A stretch of DNA of 37,958 nucleotides from Parcubacteria group bacterium CG1_02_58_44 (GTDB taxonomy: Bacteria > Patescibacteriota > Patescibacteriia > SG8-24), in assembly GCA_001872545.1 (NCBI GenBank), contig MNWN01000008.1, forward strand, positions 1 through 37,958, written 5' to 3'. The translations under genes were made by a program, and so were the position numbers. The number at the start of each line of letters is the position of its first letter. Position 1 is the first letter of the stretch. The notes below the pieces were generated by a model. The model worked only from the letters and a program-made list of their open reading frames with translations. It was not told where the DNA came from and did not search any database. This document shows, piece by piece, positions 24,898-32,411 of the stretch.

Positions 24898-26052
24898 ATG
24901 ACGGGCCAGAGGATCGCCATCGTGACTCCGACTTTCCTGCCGTACCGCGGAGGCATGTGCGTCGTGGCCGAGCAGGACGCACGCCAGCTCGCTGCCTTGG
25001 GGCATGAGGTGGACGTGCTGGTGCCGTCGGGCGACGGCGTCGGTGAGGTTGGCGGCTATTCGGTCAAGGCCCTGCGCATCTGGTTCAGGTACGGCAATGC
25101 CGCCCTGGCGCCCGGAGCGTTCTCTGCCTGTAGTGATTACGACTTGATTGTGTTGCACTATCCGTTTTTCGGCGGTGCCGAACCGGTGGCGCTGGCCCGG
25201 TCGCTCGGTCGCTGTCGTCGGCTGGTCGTCTATTATCATATGGACGTCTTTGGTCATGGTCTGGTCCGGGCGGTGGCGGCGGTGCATGGTCGGACGTTCC
25301 GGCCGTGGATTCTCGAACAGGCGGACAGGATTTTGGTGACCAGCTTCGACTATGCGCGATCTTCGGTAGTCGGTCCGACGCTCACGGCGGATCCGGAGCT
25401 CTTTCGGGAGCTTCCGCCGGCGGTGGATACCGAGCGGTTTCGTCCGGGGGAGAAGCCGGTCGAACTGATCAGGAGATACGGGCTCGATCCGAAGCGGCCG
25501 ACGGTAGTATTCGTCGGAGGGTTGGATCAGGCTCACTATTTCAAGGGCATTGAAGTGCTGATCAGGGCGCTGGCGGTCGGCGATCTGTCCGGGCTGCAGG
25601 CGGTGGTGGTCGGCGGCGGCGAGCTGCTCGGAAGCTACCGTACTCTGGCCGAGAGAATGGGCGTGGCGGATCGGCTCGTCTTCTCCGGGCCGGTTTCGGA
25701 CGACGAACTGCCGTCATATTACCTTTTGGGTGACGTATTCGCCTTTCCGTCGTTGGACCGCTCCGAGGCGTTCGGCATCGCCGCATTGGAGGCCATGTCT
25801 TGCGGCGTACCGGTGGTGGCGAGCGACCTGCCCGGAGTCAGGACCATCGTCCGTACCGGACAGACCGGATATTTGGTCCGGCCCGGAAGCGTCTCCGCCT
25901 TGGCGGCGCGCATTCTGGACGTGATCGGGGACGAGCGACGTCGGACCAAGCTCGGTGCTGCCGGCCGCGAGATGGCAGTCGCCGAATATTCCGAACTGCA
26001 CCGCATTGACGCCTGGGAACGAATCTCATCGGAACTGTTCGCCGACCTATGA
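24898..26052 (+). CDS. GT4-family glycosyltransferase
   Basis: 384 residues from ATG 24898; a longer in-frame opening from 24361 is rejected because it runs antiparallel in content through the GT2 gene. The acceptor half starts RIAIVTPTFLPYRGGMCVVA. The donor half has VVFVGGLDQAHYFKGIEVLI and the E-x7-E signature SEAFGIAALEAMSCGVPVVA. The sequence VYYHMDVFGHGLV fits the PimB/PimA-like group, but no specific substrate can be assigned. The end overlaps the next GT4 gene by four bases. Confidence 0.88.
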   Translation: MTGQRIAIVTPTFLPYRGGMCVVAEQDARQLAALGHEVDVLVPSGDGVGEVGGYSVKALRIWFRYGNAALAPGAFSACSDYDLIVLHYPFFGGAEPVALARSLGRCRRLVVYYHMDVFGHGLVRAVAAVHGRTFRPWILEQADRILVTSFDYARSSVVGPTLTADPELFRELPPAVDTERFRPGEKPVELIRRYGLDPKRPTVVFVGGLDQAHYFKGIEVLIRALAVGDLSGLQAVVVGGGELLGSYRTLAERMGVADRLVFSGPVSDDELPSYYLLGDVFAFPSLDRSEAFGIAALEAMSCGVPVVASDLPGVRTIVRTGQTGYLVRPGSVSALAARILDVIGDERRRTKLGAAGREMAVAEYSELHRIDAWERISSELFADL

Positions 26053-27227
26053 GGGTGCTGATAGTCTCGAACCTTTACGGGCGGCTGGCTCGTGGCGGGG
26101 CCGAACGGGTCGTAGAGATCGAGGCCGCTGGCCTGCGGGAGCGCGGTCATGAGGTGGCGGTGGTTTCCGGTGTTCCGTCAGTCGGACGGAAGAGTGGCGT
26201 GACCGGAATCGGGCATGAGGTCGGCTCGGACGGCACGGAGTCATTTACCTACTTTCCGCCCAACACGTGTTTCTATACCGAACTTTCCGGACGGTCCTGG
26301 CTCGGTCGCCTGATTTGGCATTGGCTCGACATCTTCAACTGGCGGTCGGCCAACATTTTGGCCCGTCTCGTCACCGACTGGCGTCCGGATATAGTCCATA
26401 CTCACAACCTGATGGGTCTTGGTTTCGCCATACCGGCCAAACTGCGACAGTCCGGCATCAGGCACGTGCATACCGTCCATGACGTGCAGCTGCTGCATCC
26501 GTCTGGTCTGCTGCCTTCGGGCTGGACCGGTCCGCGTTGGCTGCACGAACGAGCCTACATCTGGCTGATGAGGCAGATGATGGGTTCGCCGGAGACCGTG
26601 TCGTGGCCGTCGGAGTTCGTCCGTGACCTGCATCTTCGGTTCGGCTTTTTTCCGCATTCGAGGCAGGTGCTGTTGAGGAATCCGGTTTCGGCGGTTCGTT
26701 CCACCGGGGAAAGGCGTATCGGTACGCCTCGGACCTTCCTGTTCGTCGGTCAGCTCGAGGAACATAAGGGCATTCTCGATCTGGTGATGGCCTGGTCGCA
26801 GTGGACCGATCGGGGTGACGCCAAACTGGTCGTGGTCGGCGACGGAAGTTTGGAGTCGGAGGTTCGTCGAATTTCGGCCGGCGATCCTAGCGTCGAATGC
26901 CGCGGACGTCTGCGGCCGGAAGACTTGGCGAATGAGTTCGCTGCCGCCGATTGGCTAGTGGTGCCCTCGCGGGTAATCGAGAACGCGCCGACCGTGATCG
27001 TCGAGGCGTTGGCCTGCGGACTTCCGGTCATGGCCGCGCGCACCGGCGGCATTCCAGAGCTGGTTCGGGACGGGGAGAACGGCCTGCTGTTCGAGCCGGG
27101 GGATGCGGTCGCACTGGAGGAGGCATTGGTCAGTACAGAAGGTCTAAGTTTGACGGTCCAACCATCAGTCGATCCGTCCATGGACGAGTTTTTGGACTCA
27201 CTCGGACATGTTTTGTTCGGTAAATAG
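26049..27227 (+). CDS. GT4-family glycosyltransferase
   Basis: 392 residues. The opening is VLIVSNLYGRLARGGAERVV (the GGAE of GT4). VHTHNLMGLGFAIPAKLRQS and HTVHDVQLLHPSG follow in the acceptor half. FLFVGQLEEHKGILDLVMAW and the E-x7-E pattern IENAPTVIVEALACGLPVMA mark the donor half. The ATG overlaps the previous stop (ATGA), implying coupled translation. It is the last gene before the structured RNA unit at 27270, and no clear terminator separates them. Confidence 0.88.
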   Translation: MRVLIVSNLYGRLARGGAERVVEIEAAGLRERGHEVAVVSGVPSVGRKSGVTGIGHEVGSDGTESFTYFPPNTCFYTELSGRSWLGRLIWHWLDIFNWRSANILARLVTDWRPDIVHTHNLMGLGFAIPAKLRQSGIRHVHTVHDVQLLHPSGLLPSGWTGPRWLHERAYIWLMRQMMGSPETVSWPSEFVRDLHLRFGFFPHSRQVLLRNPVSAVRSTGERRIGTPRTFLFVGQLEEHKGILDLVMAWSQWTDRGDAKLVVVGDGSLESEVRRISAGDPSVECRGRLRPEDLANEFAAADWLVVPSRVIENAPTVIVEALACGLPVMAARTGGIPELVRDGENGLLFEPGDAVALEEALVSTEGLSLTVQPSVDPSMDEFLDSLGHVLFGK

Positions 27228-27269
27228 GCGTTGTTTTGGCTCACCAATAACGAATATATCCAGTCATAC

Positions 27270-27298
27270 TTGACAAATCCCGTCAGGTGTGATATAGT
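27270..27298 (+). promoter_or_regulatory. Strong promoter of the large structured RNA
   Basis: A perfect TTGACA at 27270-27275, a 17-base spacer, and TATAGT at 27293-27298. It is the best promoter in the window and points to an RNA, not an open frame. Predicted start is 27304-27311. Confidence 0.9.
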
Positions 27299-27304
27299 GC
27301 TGAT

Positions 27305-27814
27305 TGTGTTGGATCGGGCCGTGGAACAGAGGCGTCAAGCCTCCACTTCGCCCGATCGCACAGACCCCTCTTAGGGGTCAATAAGTCCCCCTCGACCTGA
27401 ACGGTCGGGGCGGGTAGGCAGGGGGCTGGGACTTTCGCCAAAGGTCCACCCCCATTTTGTCCCTCTTAGGGACATAACCATTTCCCCGTCAATGGGGGAG
27501 AAAGGGAAGGGCCTCGTGGAGAGGTGCCTCTAGACGCGCCACCTGCACGCCTGATAAGTGGCAGGCGGCACCCTCTGGCCGTCGACGCAGAGGGAAACGG
27601 TGGTTCTTCGGAGCAATCAAAGACCGTCTCAGTTGTGAGTTTCCTACCGTCCACCTTGGACGAACTCACGATTGCCGCGGTCAGCATCCGAAGACCACTC
27701 ACCGGTGTCGCCTAACGTAACGGCACACTGGTGAGAAAGATCCGCGCGTACCTAAACGTGCGGAATGCGAAGTCTCACCTATCAAAAGCGTCTGCCAATT
27801 CTGGCAGGCGTTTT
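27305..27814 (+). ncRNA. Large structured non-coding RNA, about 500 nt, family not recognised
   Basis: It has its own promoter and terminator and no credible frame. Helices: GATCGGGC/GCCCGATC (27312-27319/27350-27357) enclosing a hairpin; twin hairpins with the same UCUUA loop (27363-27379 and 27459-27473), the second inside CCCCCATT/AATGGGGG (27449-27456/27491-27498); GGTGCC/GGCACC (27523-27528/27567-27572) around a probable pseudoknot (27538-27566); a 12-bp stem with one bulge (27600-27612/27687-27698); inside it GCAATC/GATTGC (27613-27618/27670-27675) and GTGAGTT/AACTCAC with CGTCCA/TGGACG (27635-27669); GACCG/CGGTC (27622-27626/27678-27682), crossing the GCAATC helix; and a 9-bp TCCGCGCGT/ACGTGCGGA (27741-27764). 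tmRNA, RNase P, SRP and 6S signatures are absent. Confidence 0.8.
27784..27814 (+). terminator. Intrinsic terminator of the structured RNA
   Basis: A 9-bp stem (27789-27797 with 27802-27810, one G-U pair) followed by TTTT. Confidence 0.88.
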
Positions 27815-27824
27815 CAGTTATTTC

Positions 27825-27854
27825 AAAACCCCCCGGGGTTAAGTCCGGGGGTTT
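27825..27854 (-). terminator. Terminator of the minus-strand membrane-protein gene
   Basis: AAACCCCC (27826-27833) pairs with GGGGGTTT (27847-27854). Read on the minus strand the stem is followed by TTTTG, 27 bases after the stop at 27881. Its sequence also resembles the CCCCGG palindromic repeats. Confidence 0.75.
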
Positions 27855-27880
27855 CGATATGCAGTCTCGCAACAGGTCGG

Positions 27881-30121
27881 TCATTCTCGATCATACTCGA
27901 ATACCCAGACCCGATCGTCCTCGGTCCACCAACTGTCGGCCTCACGTTGGGCGTTCAGGATGATCTGCTGGGCCTGCCACCAGTAGTGGTCGACCACGTA
28001 GAAGGCAGTGTCGGTTCCGGTCAGATTCAGCGCCTGCAGTACGGTCGCCCGCCGGCCGAAGTCCATGTTGGCCTTGAGGAAGATCTGGTAGAGCGGCCCG
28101 CCGGTCGGTATCGGATAGAAGAAGATCTGGTCGGAGACGTTCGGATCCTTCGAGTCGAAGTATCTCTTGAAACCCAACTCGCGGATGGCCGCGGCCGAGA
28201 CCGACTGGTCGGACAGCACTACGTAGTCCGCACCGTCAGCCCGCTCGTCGATCGACTGTACGGCCTGCACGTCGGCACCGCTCGTGGACCAGCCGCGGCT
28301 GTCCTCGTACCGGTCACGGCGCGGGTAGGCCAGGTAGACGTTGGCGGTGACCGTGGCGGCCAAGAGCAGGGTCAGGCCCAGGGCCATAGTAGGGAAGCCG
28401 TGGCGGCGGATGCGGATGATGAGCCGTCCCAAGGCGTAGAGCAGCATCGGCGTCAGCACGATCAGCGTCAGGTCGGCCAGCCGGTCGGCATAGCTGGTGC
28501 GTTCGTAGGAAATCAGGAACGGGAATTGGACCCAGAGCCGCAGCAGGACGAAGTTGATCAGGAAGGCAATGGCTCCGGCGGTGAAGGCTATGGCCGTCTC
28601 GCGTTTCCTACGGCTGTCGGTCCGCCGTCCGGCCAGCCAGAGCAGGATCAGTCCGGTCAGTCCGGCCAGACCCAGCGCGGTCGTGCGGGAGGTTCGCCAG
28701 CCGTAAACGAAGTCGAGCGCTGCGGAGAACCGTCTGGTCACCAGGTCGGGCGCCTTCAGGACTTCGATGATCGCAGCCGGGGCGGAGAGCATCTCGCGGT
28801 CCAGGGTCACGTCCGTGCCGGAGAGCGCCGAGTTGAGCAGAAACAGCAGCGGCAGGGAGACGGCCGTCAGCAGGACCAGCTTGATGAAAATGGTCCAGCG
28901 CAGCTTCGGCAGACGGCGCAGTAGTCCGTCCGATACGTCGAGATAGGAGAGCGTGGCCACGAACAGGAAGAGGGGCACGCCGGCCAAAGGATGGATGACC
29001 GCGGTCGCCGCCGCCAGTACGGCAGGATAGCGATTAGGTACCGACTTGGAGACCGCCATCGGCAGGCAGGTCAGTACGGTCAGCAGGGCGAAAACGTCGG
29101 CCAGTCCCTGCGGAGTGGTCAGGACGAACGGCGCGAGCGGCAGCAGTAGCAGGCCGAGCGTCGCGCCCGCCGCCGTGTGGCTGGACCAGTTGAAGCTTCG
29201 CCGCAGCGACCAGTAGGCCAGCGGAAAGGAGAGGGCGAAGGCGAACGGCACCAGCCACCTGTCGATGTTCACCACCTGACCGCCGACCATTCGGGCGAGC
29301 ATGGTCACGAGCGCGTACTGGCCGAGGTAGTACGGCGGCTTGGGCAGCATCTCGCCGAAGCTGAAGATGTGCAGTTCGGTCGCCTGATGGATGAACGGGT
29401 CGAAGCCGAACCCGATCGAGTAGACCGAGATGGCGACGGTGGTGGCCAGAGCCGACAGTCCCATGACCAGCGGCAACGTGGGCGCACCGGAGAACCGGCC
29501 GAACGACAGGGCGAACGATCCGGAGGCGATCATGAAGACGACGATGAAGAACAGCCGAGGTACATTGTCCCAGGGCGAGCGGATCGACAGGTCAGTGGCT
29601 ACGCCGGACAGCAGGCCGAAACCGTAGGCCACCAGTGCCAGCAGGGCGACGGCCACGAGCGCTCCGATGACAGTCAACATCACTTTGGACCAGCGTCGTT
29701 GTTTGGCCTTCTTTTCTGTCGGTTTTTCTCCGGCCAGCGCGATCGTCAGTCCTTCAGTTCGCCGTCGGCCGGTCAGCAGTGTTGTGAGGGCCGGCGCGAC
29801 CAGAATGACCAGGAAGACCGACGATGCACTGAGGTCATGCAGCAGATAGACCAGACTGCCCAACACCATGGTCAGCGACAGGTGCAGTAGCGTTCCGAGC
29901 AGTGTCCGCCAGAGAGCTGTTTCTTGCGGCAGCGATTTCCAGCCGACCGTCGCGCCGAGGCCGACAAAGTAAATGACCGTCAGCAGAATTCGGGCGCCGA
30001 GCGGCAGCGGCAGCAGCAGGGACAGCAGGCCGGCCGCTGTGAATATTACGGCGAAAAAGCTATACTTTTTGTTGGAATATTTTCCCGTCATGTAGGAAAG
30101 CATAGCATATTTTTGAGCCAT
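27881..30121 (-). CDS. Large polytopic membrane protein, GT-C glycosyltransferase-like
   Basis: Up to 746 residues with about 15-18 membrane helices, then an extracellular C-terminal domain of about 170 residues (from the DRYEDSRGWSTSGADVQAV phrase onward). An acidic first large loop, GFDPFIHQATELHIFSFGEM, resembles the catalytic loop of GT-C transferases that use polyprenyl-phosphate sugars, but no family motif is decisive. The farthest start, ATG 30121, overlaps the divergent phosphatidyltransferase start by two bases. ATG 30103 or 30091 would be more comfortable, and TATGCT just before 30103 on the minus strand could be a -10. A role in glycosylating S-layer or lipid carrier is my inference. 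Confidence 0.7.
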   Translation of the reverse strand: MAQKYAMLSYMTGKYSNKKYSFFAVIFTAAGLLSLLLPLPLGARILLTVIYFVGLGATVGWKSLPQETALWRTLLGTLLHLSLTMVLGSLVYLLHDLSASSVFLVILVAPALTTLLTGRRRTEGLTIALAGEKPTEKKAKQRRWSKVMLTVIGALVAVALLALVAYGFGLLSGVATDLSIRSPWDNVPRLFFIVVFMIASGSFALSFGRFSGAPTLPLVMGLSALATTVAISVYSIGFGFDPFIHQATELHIFSFGEMLPKPPYYLGQYALVTMLARMVGGQVVNIDRWLVPFAFALSFPLAYWSLRRSFNWSSHTAAGATLGLLLLPLAPFVLTTPQGLADVFALLTVLTCLPMAVSKSVPNRYPAVLAAATAVIHPLAGVPLFLFVATLSYLDVSDGLLRRLPKLRWTIFIKLVLLTAVSLPLLFLLNSALSGTDVTLDREMLSAPAAIIEVLKAPDLVTRRFSAALDFVYGWRTSRTTALGLAGLTGLILLWLAGRRTDSRRKRETAIAFTAGAIAFLINFVLLRLWVQFPFLISYERTSYADRLADLTLIVLTPMLLYALGRLIIRIRRHGFPTMALGLTLLLAATVTANVYLAYPRRDRYEDSRGWSTSGADVQAVQSIDERADGADYVVLSDQSVSAAAIRELGFKRYFDSKDPNVSDQIFFYPIPTGGPLYQIFLKANMDFGRRATVLQALNLTGTDTAFYVVDHYWWQAQQIILNAQREADSWWTEDDRVWVFEYDRE

Positions 30122-30707
30122 GTCGGACGACAGGTGGAACGAAAAAATCAGGCTCCTGCCGCACGACAGGATCTATGCCCGGACGCTGGATGCGCTGATG
30201 CCGCGCTGGATAGTGCCGAACCACGTGACGGTGCTGCGCTTTTTTTTGATTGCGCCGGTGGTCTATCTGCTGTACGTCGGCAACTATTCTTGGGGCGTGC
30301 CGCTGTTTTTGTTTGCCGCACTGACCGACGCGTTGGACGGTTCGATGGCCAGGGTCCGTCGGAAGATCACCAGGTGGGGGATCGTCTATGATCCTTTGGC
30401 CGACAAGCTGCTGATCGGTTCGGTGCTGTTTCTGATCGTGCTGCGTCACATTAACTTCTACCTCGGCTTGGGGCTGCTGCTGGTCGAAAGTCTGATGATC
30501 ATCGGAGGTTGGATGATGTGGCGTCGAGGCATTGTTCAGCCGGCCAACTTCTTCGGAAAGCTCAAGATGGTGGCCGAGGTGGTGGGTATCATGCTGCTCC
30601 TGATCGCGCTCTGGCTCGACATGAGCCTGTTCGTCGACTTGTCGAACGGCACTCTGAGCGTCGCCCTGGTCGTGGCCATCGTCAGTCTGCTGTCCAGGCT
30701 CTACTAG
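30120..30707 (+). CDS. CDP-alcohol phosphatidyltransferase (PgsA-like)
   Basis: 195 residues, about five membrane helices. The catalytic signature D-x2-D-G-x2-A-R-x8-G-x3-D-x3-D is intact as DALDGSMARVRRKITRWGIV followed by YDPLADK (about residues 67-93). The enzyme exchanges the CMP of a CDP-alcohol for an alcohol such as glycerol-3-phosphate or inositol phosphate, on the inner membrane face. The N-terminal 30 residues are charged. Head-group specificity cannot be fixed. It starts divergently from the GT-C-like gene with an overlapping start codon and is followed 3 bases later by a GT-C-like gene, so they are co-transcribed. Confidence 0.92.
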   Translation: MSDDRWNEKIRLLPHDRIYARTLDALMPRWIVPNHVTVLRFFLIAPVVYLLYVGNYSWGVPLFLFAALTDALDGSMARVRRKITRWGIVYDPLADKLLIGSVLFLIVLRHINFYLGLGLLLVESLMIIGGWMMWRRGIVQPANFFGKLKMVAEVVGIMLLLIALWLDMSLFVDLSNGTLSVALVVAIVSLLSRLY

Positions 30708-30710
30708 AAT

Positions 30711-32399
30711 ATGACCTTACTCAGGAAAAACTTGCTGCTGACGGTGTCGGGACTGGCCTTGGCGGTCATTTTCTTTTTTGCCTATTCGTTTCTGGGTCTG
30801 TCCGTGCCTAACGTTTACAATTCGCCGGACGAGAACGCCAACGCGGTCTTCGCCCGCCAGTTCGCCGCTGACGGTCGGCTGTATCGGGTCGACGAGCTGA
30901 ATCTGCGGACCGGACTCGAGGGTCTGGTACATCCGCGCAGCGTCAGGGTAGTCGGCGGCTTTCAGGTTCCGGGCGGATTCCTAGGGCTACCGGTCATGTT
31001 CGGTCTGGCGATCAGGGTCTTCGGGTCCGCCAGCCTGCCGTTCGTTACTCCGGTCCTGGCCCTGCTGGGTGCGTTGGCTTGGGGCTGCCTGCTGGGCTGG
31101 CTGTTCGGCCGTCGGGTCGGGATGTTCGGCGGGCTGCTGCTGCTGGTCAATCCGGTCTGGTGGTATTGGGCGGCCCGATCCCTGATGCCGAACGTGGCCT
31201 TCTGCTCGCTGCTGCTTTTGGCCGTGACGTTCGTCGTCTGGGCGCCGTTCTTCAGGGTGGCCGAACGTCGCTGTCGCGACGGCTGGCGTCTGCTGCGGCA
31301 GGCCGACGGCGCATTGGCCGGAATGTTCTTGGGTCTGGCCCTGGCCGTCAGGCCGGTCGAGCTGTACTGGATAGTCCTGGCCGTCATGGTTTTGGCGGTC
31401 GTCTATCGTAGATCGATACCTTGGAGCCGTGTCGCAGTCGCCGGCGCTTTTTGTCTGCTGACTCTGGCTCCGTTTCTGATCCTGAACCAGAGCCTCTACG
31501 GCCATTGGCTGATGAGCGGCTACGGTGACGTGGGGGTTGGCGTATCGGAGACGACACAGGGCGGACTGGGGGCGCGTCTGCTCGGACCGTTGCGTCCGTG
31601 GCTGTTCCCGCTCGGTTTCGTACCGCGTCTGGCATTGGCCAACTTTTGGACCTATGGGGTGAAGTTTTTCTGGTGGTGGTCGGCGCTCTCGGTGCTGTCC
31701 GGCGCTTACCTGCTGCTTCGACGCCGGAACAGGACGTGTTCGGTCGAGCGGTCCCGTCGGATCAGGTCGTTTCTGATCGTCGCGGCGGCGGTGACTGGTT
31801 GGTTAATCCTCTTCTACGGCAGCTGGCCGGTCCAGGACAATCCTGACCCGTCGGCCGTGACCGTCGGTTCGTCGTACCTGCGCTATTGGCTGCCGACCTT
31901 CGTCCTGTCGACTGCACCCTTGGCCGCAGCGTTCGACTGCCTGCTGTCCAGGCGGTTTTCTTGGTGGAGGTCGGCGGCGGTCTGGACGATGCTGCTGGCG
32001 ACAGCGGTCGTCTCGGCGGCGGCGGTGTTCGGGTCGGCACAGGAAGGACTGTCGGCGGTCCGTTCCAGTCTGGTCGGCTATCGTTCCGACGTCAGAACAG
32101 TCCTTTCTCTGACCGGGAGCGATGCCCTGATCATCGTCGATCGGGCCGACAAGACGATCTATCCGTATCGGTCGGTGATAAGTCCGTTGCGCAGCGAGCA
32201 GACCTACGAGGCCCTGCCTGTCGCGGCGGCGGCCCGGCCGCTCTACTATTACGGCCTGACTTTTCCGCTGAAGGACCTGGATTGGTTTCGTGCGAACAGG
32301 CTGGTTCCTCATGGCCTTGACATGGAGGCCGTTCAGGAACTCGGACAGAACACGCTCTATCGAATTTTCCGTACCTACTCGGCTGGCGGTACGGACTAG
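30711..32399 (+). CDS. GT-C (GT39/83-like) membrane glycosyltransferase
   Basis: 562 residues with about 11-12 membrane helices. After the first helix comes NVYNSPDENANAVFARQFAA: the DE in the first extracytoplasmic loop is the catalytic Asp-Glu motif of polyprenyl-phosphate-sugar-dependent transferases (protein O-mannosyltransferase, ArnT). The C-terminal 130 residues form a soluble domain with the phrase SLTGSDALIIVDRADKTIYP. The enzyme would use a lipid-linked sugar of the sort the DPM1-like and GtrA genes supply, modifying protein, lipid or glycan. Acceptor unknown. Confidence 0.82.
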   Translation: MTLLRKNLLLTVSGLALAVIFFFAYSFLGLSVPNVYNSPDENANAVFARQFAADGRLYRVDELNLRTGLEGLVHPRSVRVVGGFQVPGGFLGLPVMFGLAIRVFGSASLPFVTPVLALLGALAWGCLLGWLFGRRVGMFGGLLLLVNPVWWYWAARSLMPNVAFCSLLLLAVTFVVWAPFFRVAERRCRDGWRLLRQADGALAGMFLGLALAVRPVELYWIVLAVMVLAVVYRRSIPWSRVAVAGAFCLLTLAPFLILNQSLYGHWLMSGYGDVGVGVSETTQGGLGARLLGPLRPWLFPLGFVPRLALANFWTYGVKFFWWWSALSVLSGAYLLLRRRNRTCSVERSRRIRSFLIVAAAVTGWLILFYGSWPVQDNPDPSAVTVGSSYLRYWLPTFVLSTAPLAAAFDCLLSRRFSWWRSAAVWTMLLATAVVSAAAVFGSAQEGLSAVRSSLVGYRSDVRTVLSLTGSDALIIVDRADKTIYPYRSVISPLRSEQTYEALPVAAAARPLYYYGLTFPLKDLDWFRANRLVPHGLDMEAVQELGQNTLYRIFRTYSAGGTD

Positions 32400-32411
32400 C
32401 GGTACCTAAAG

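Noticed and set aside
27524-27715. 63-residue open frame inside the structured RNA
   Set aside because: It overlaps many perfect helices, has no ribosome-binding site and no recognisable protein sequence.
27305-27814. RNase P RNA
   Set aside because: The conserved GAGGAAAGTCC-type and ACAGAA-type elements are absent.
27731-28924. 397-residue plus-strand frame opposite the large membrane protein
   Set aside because: Shadow of the minus-strand gene: the Arg/Gln/Val-rich composition is typical of antisense frames in high-GC DNA, while the other strand encodes clear membrane helices.
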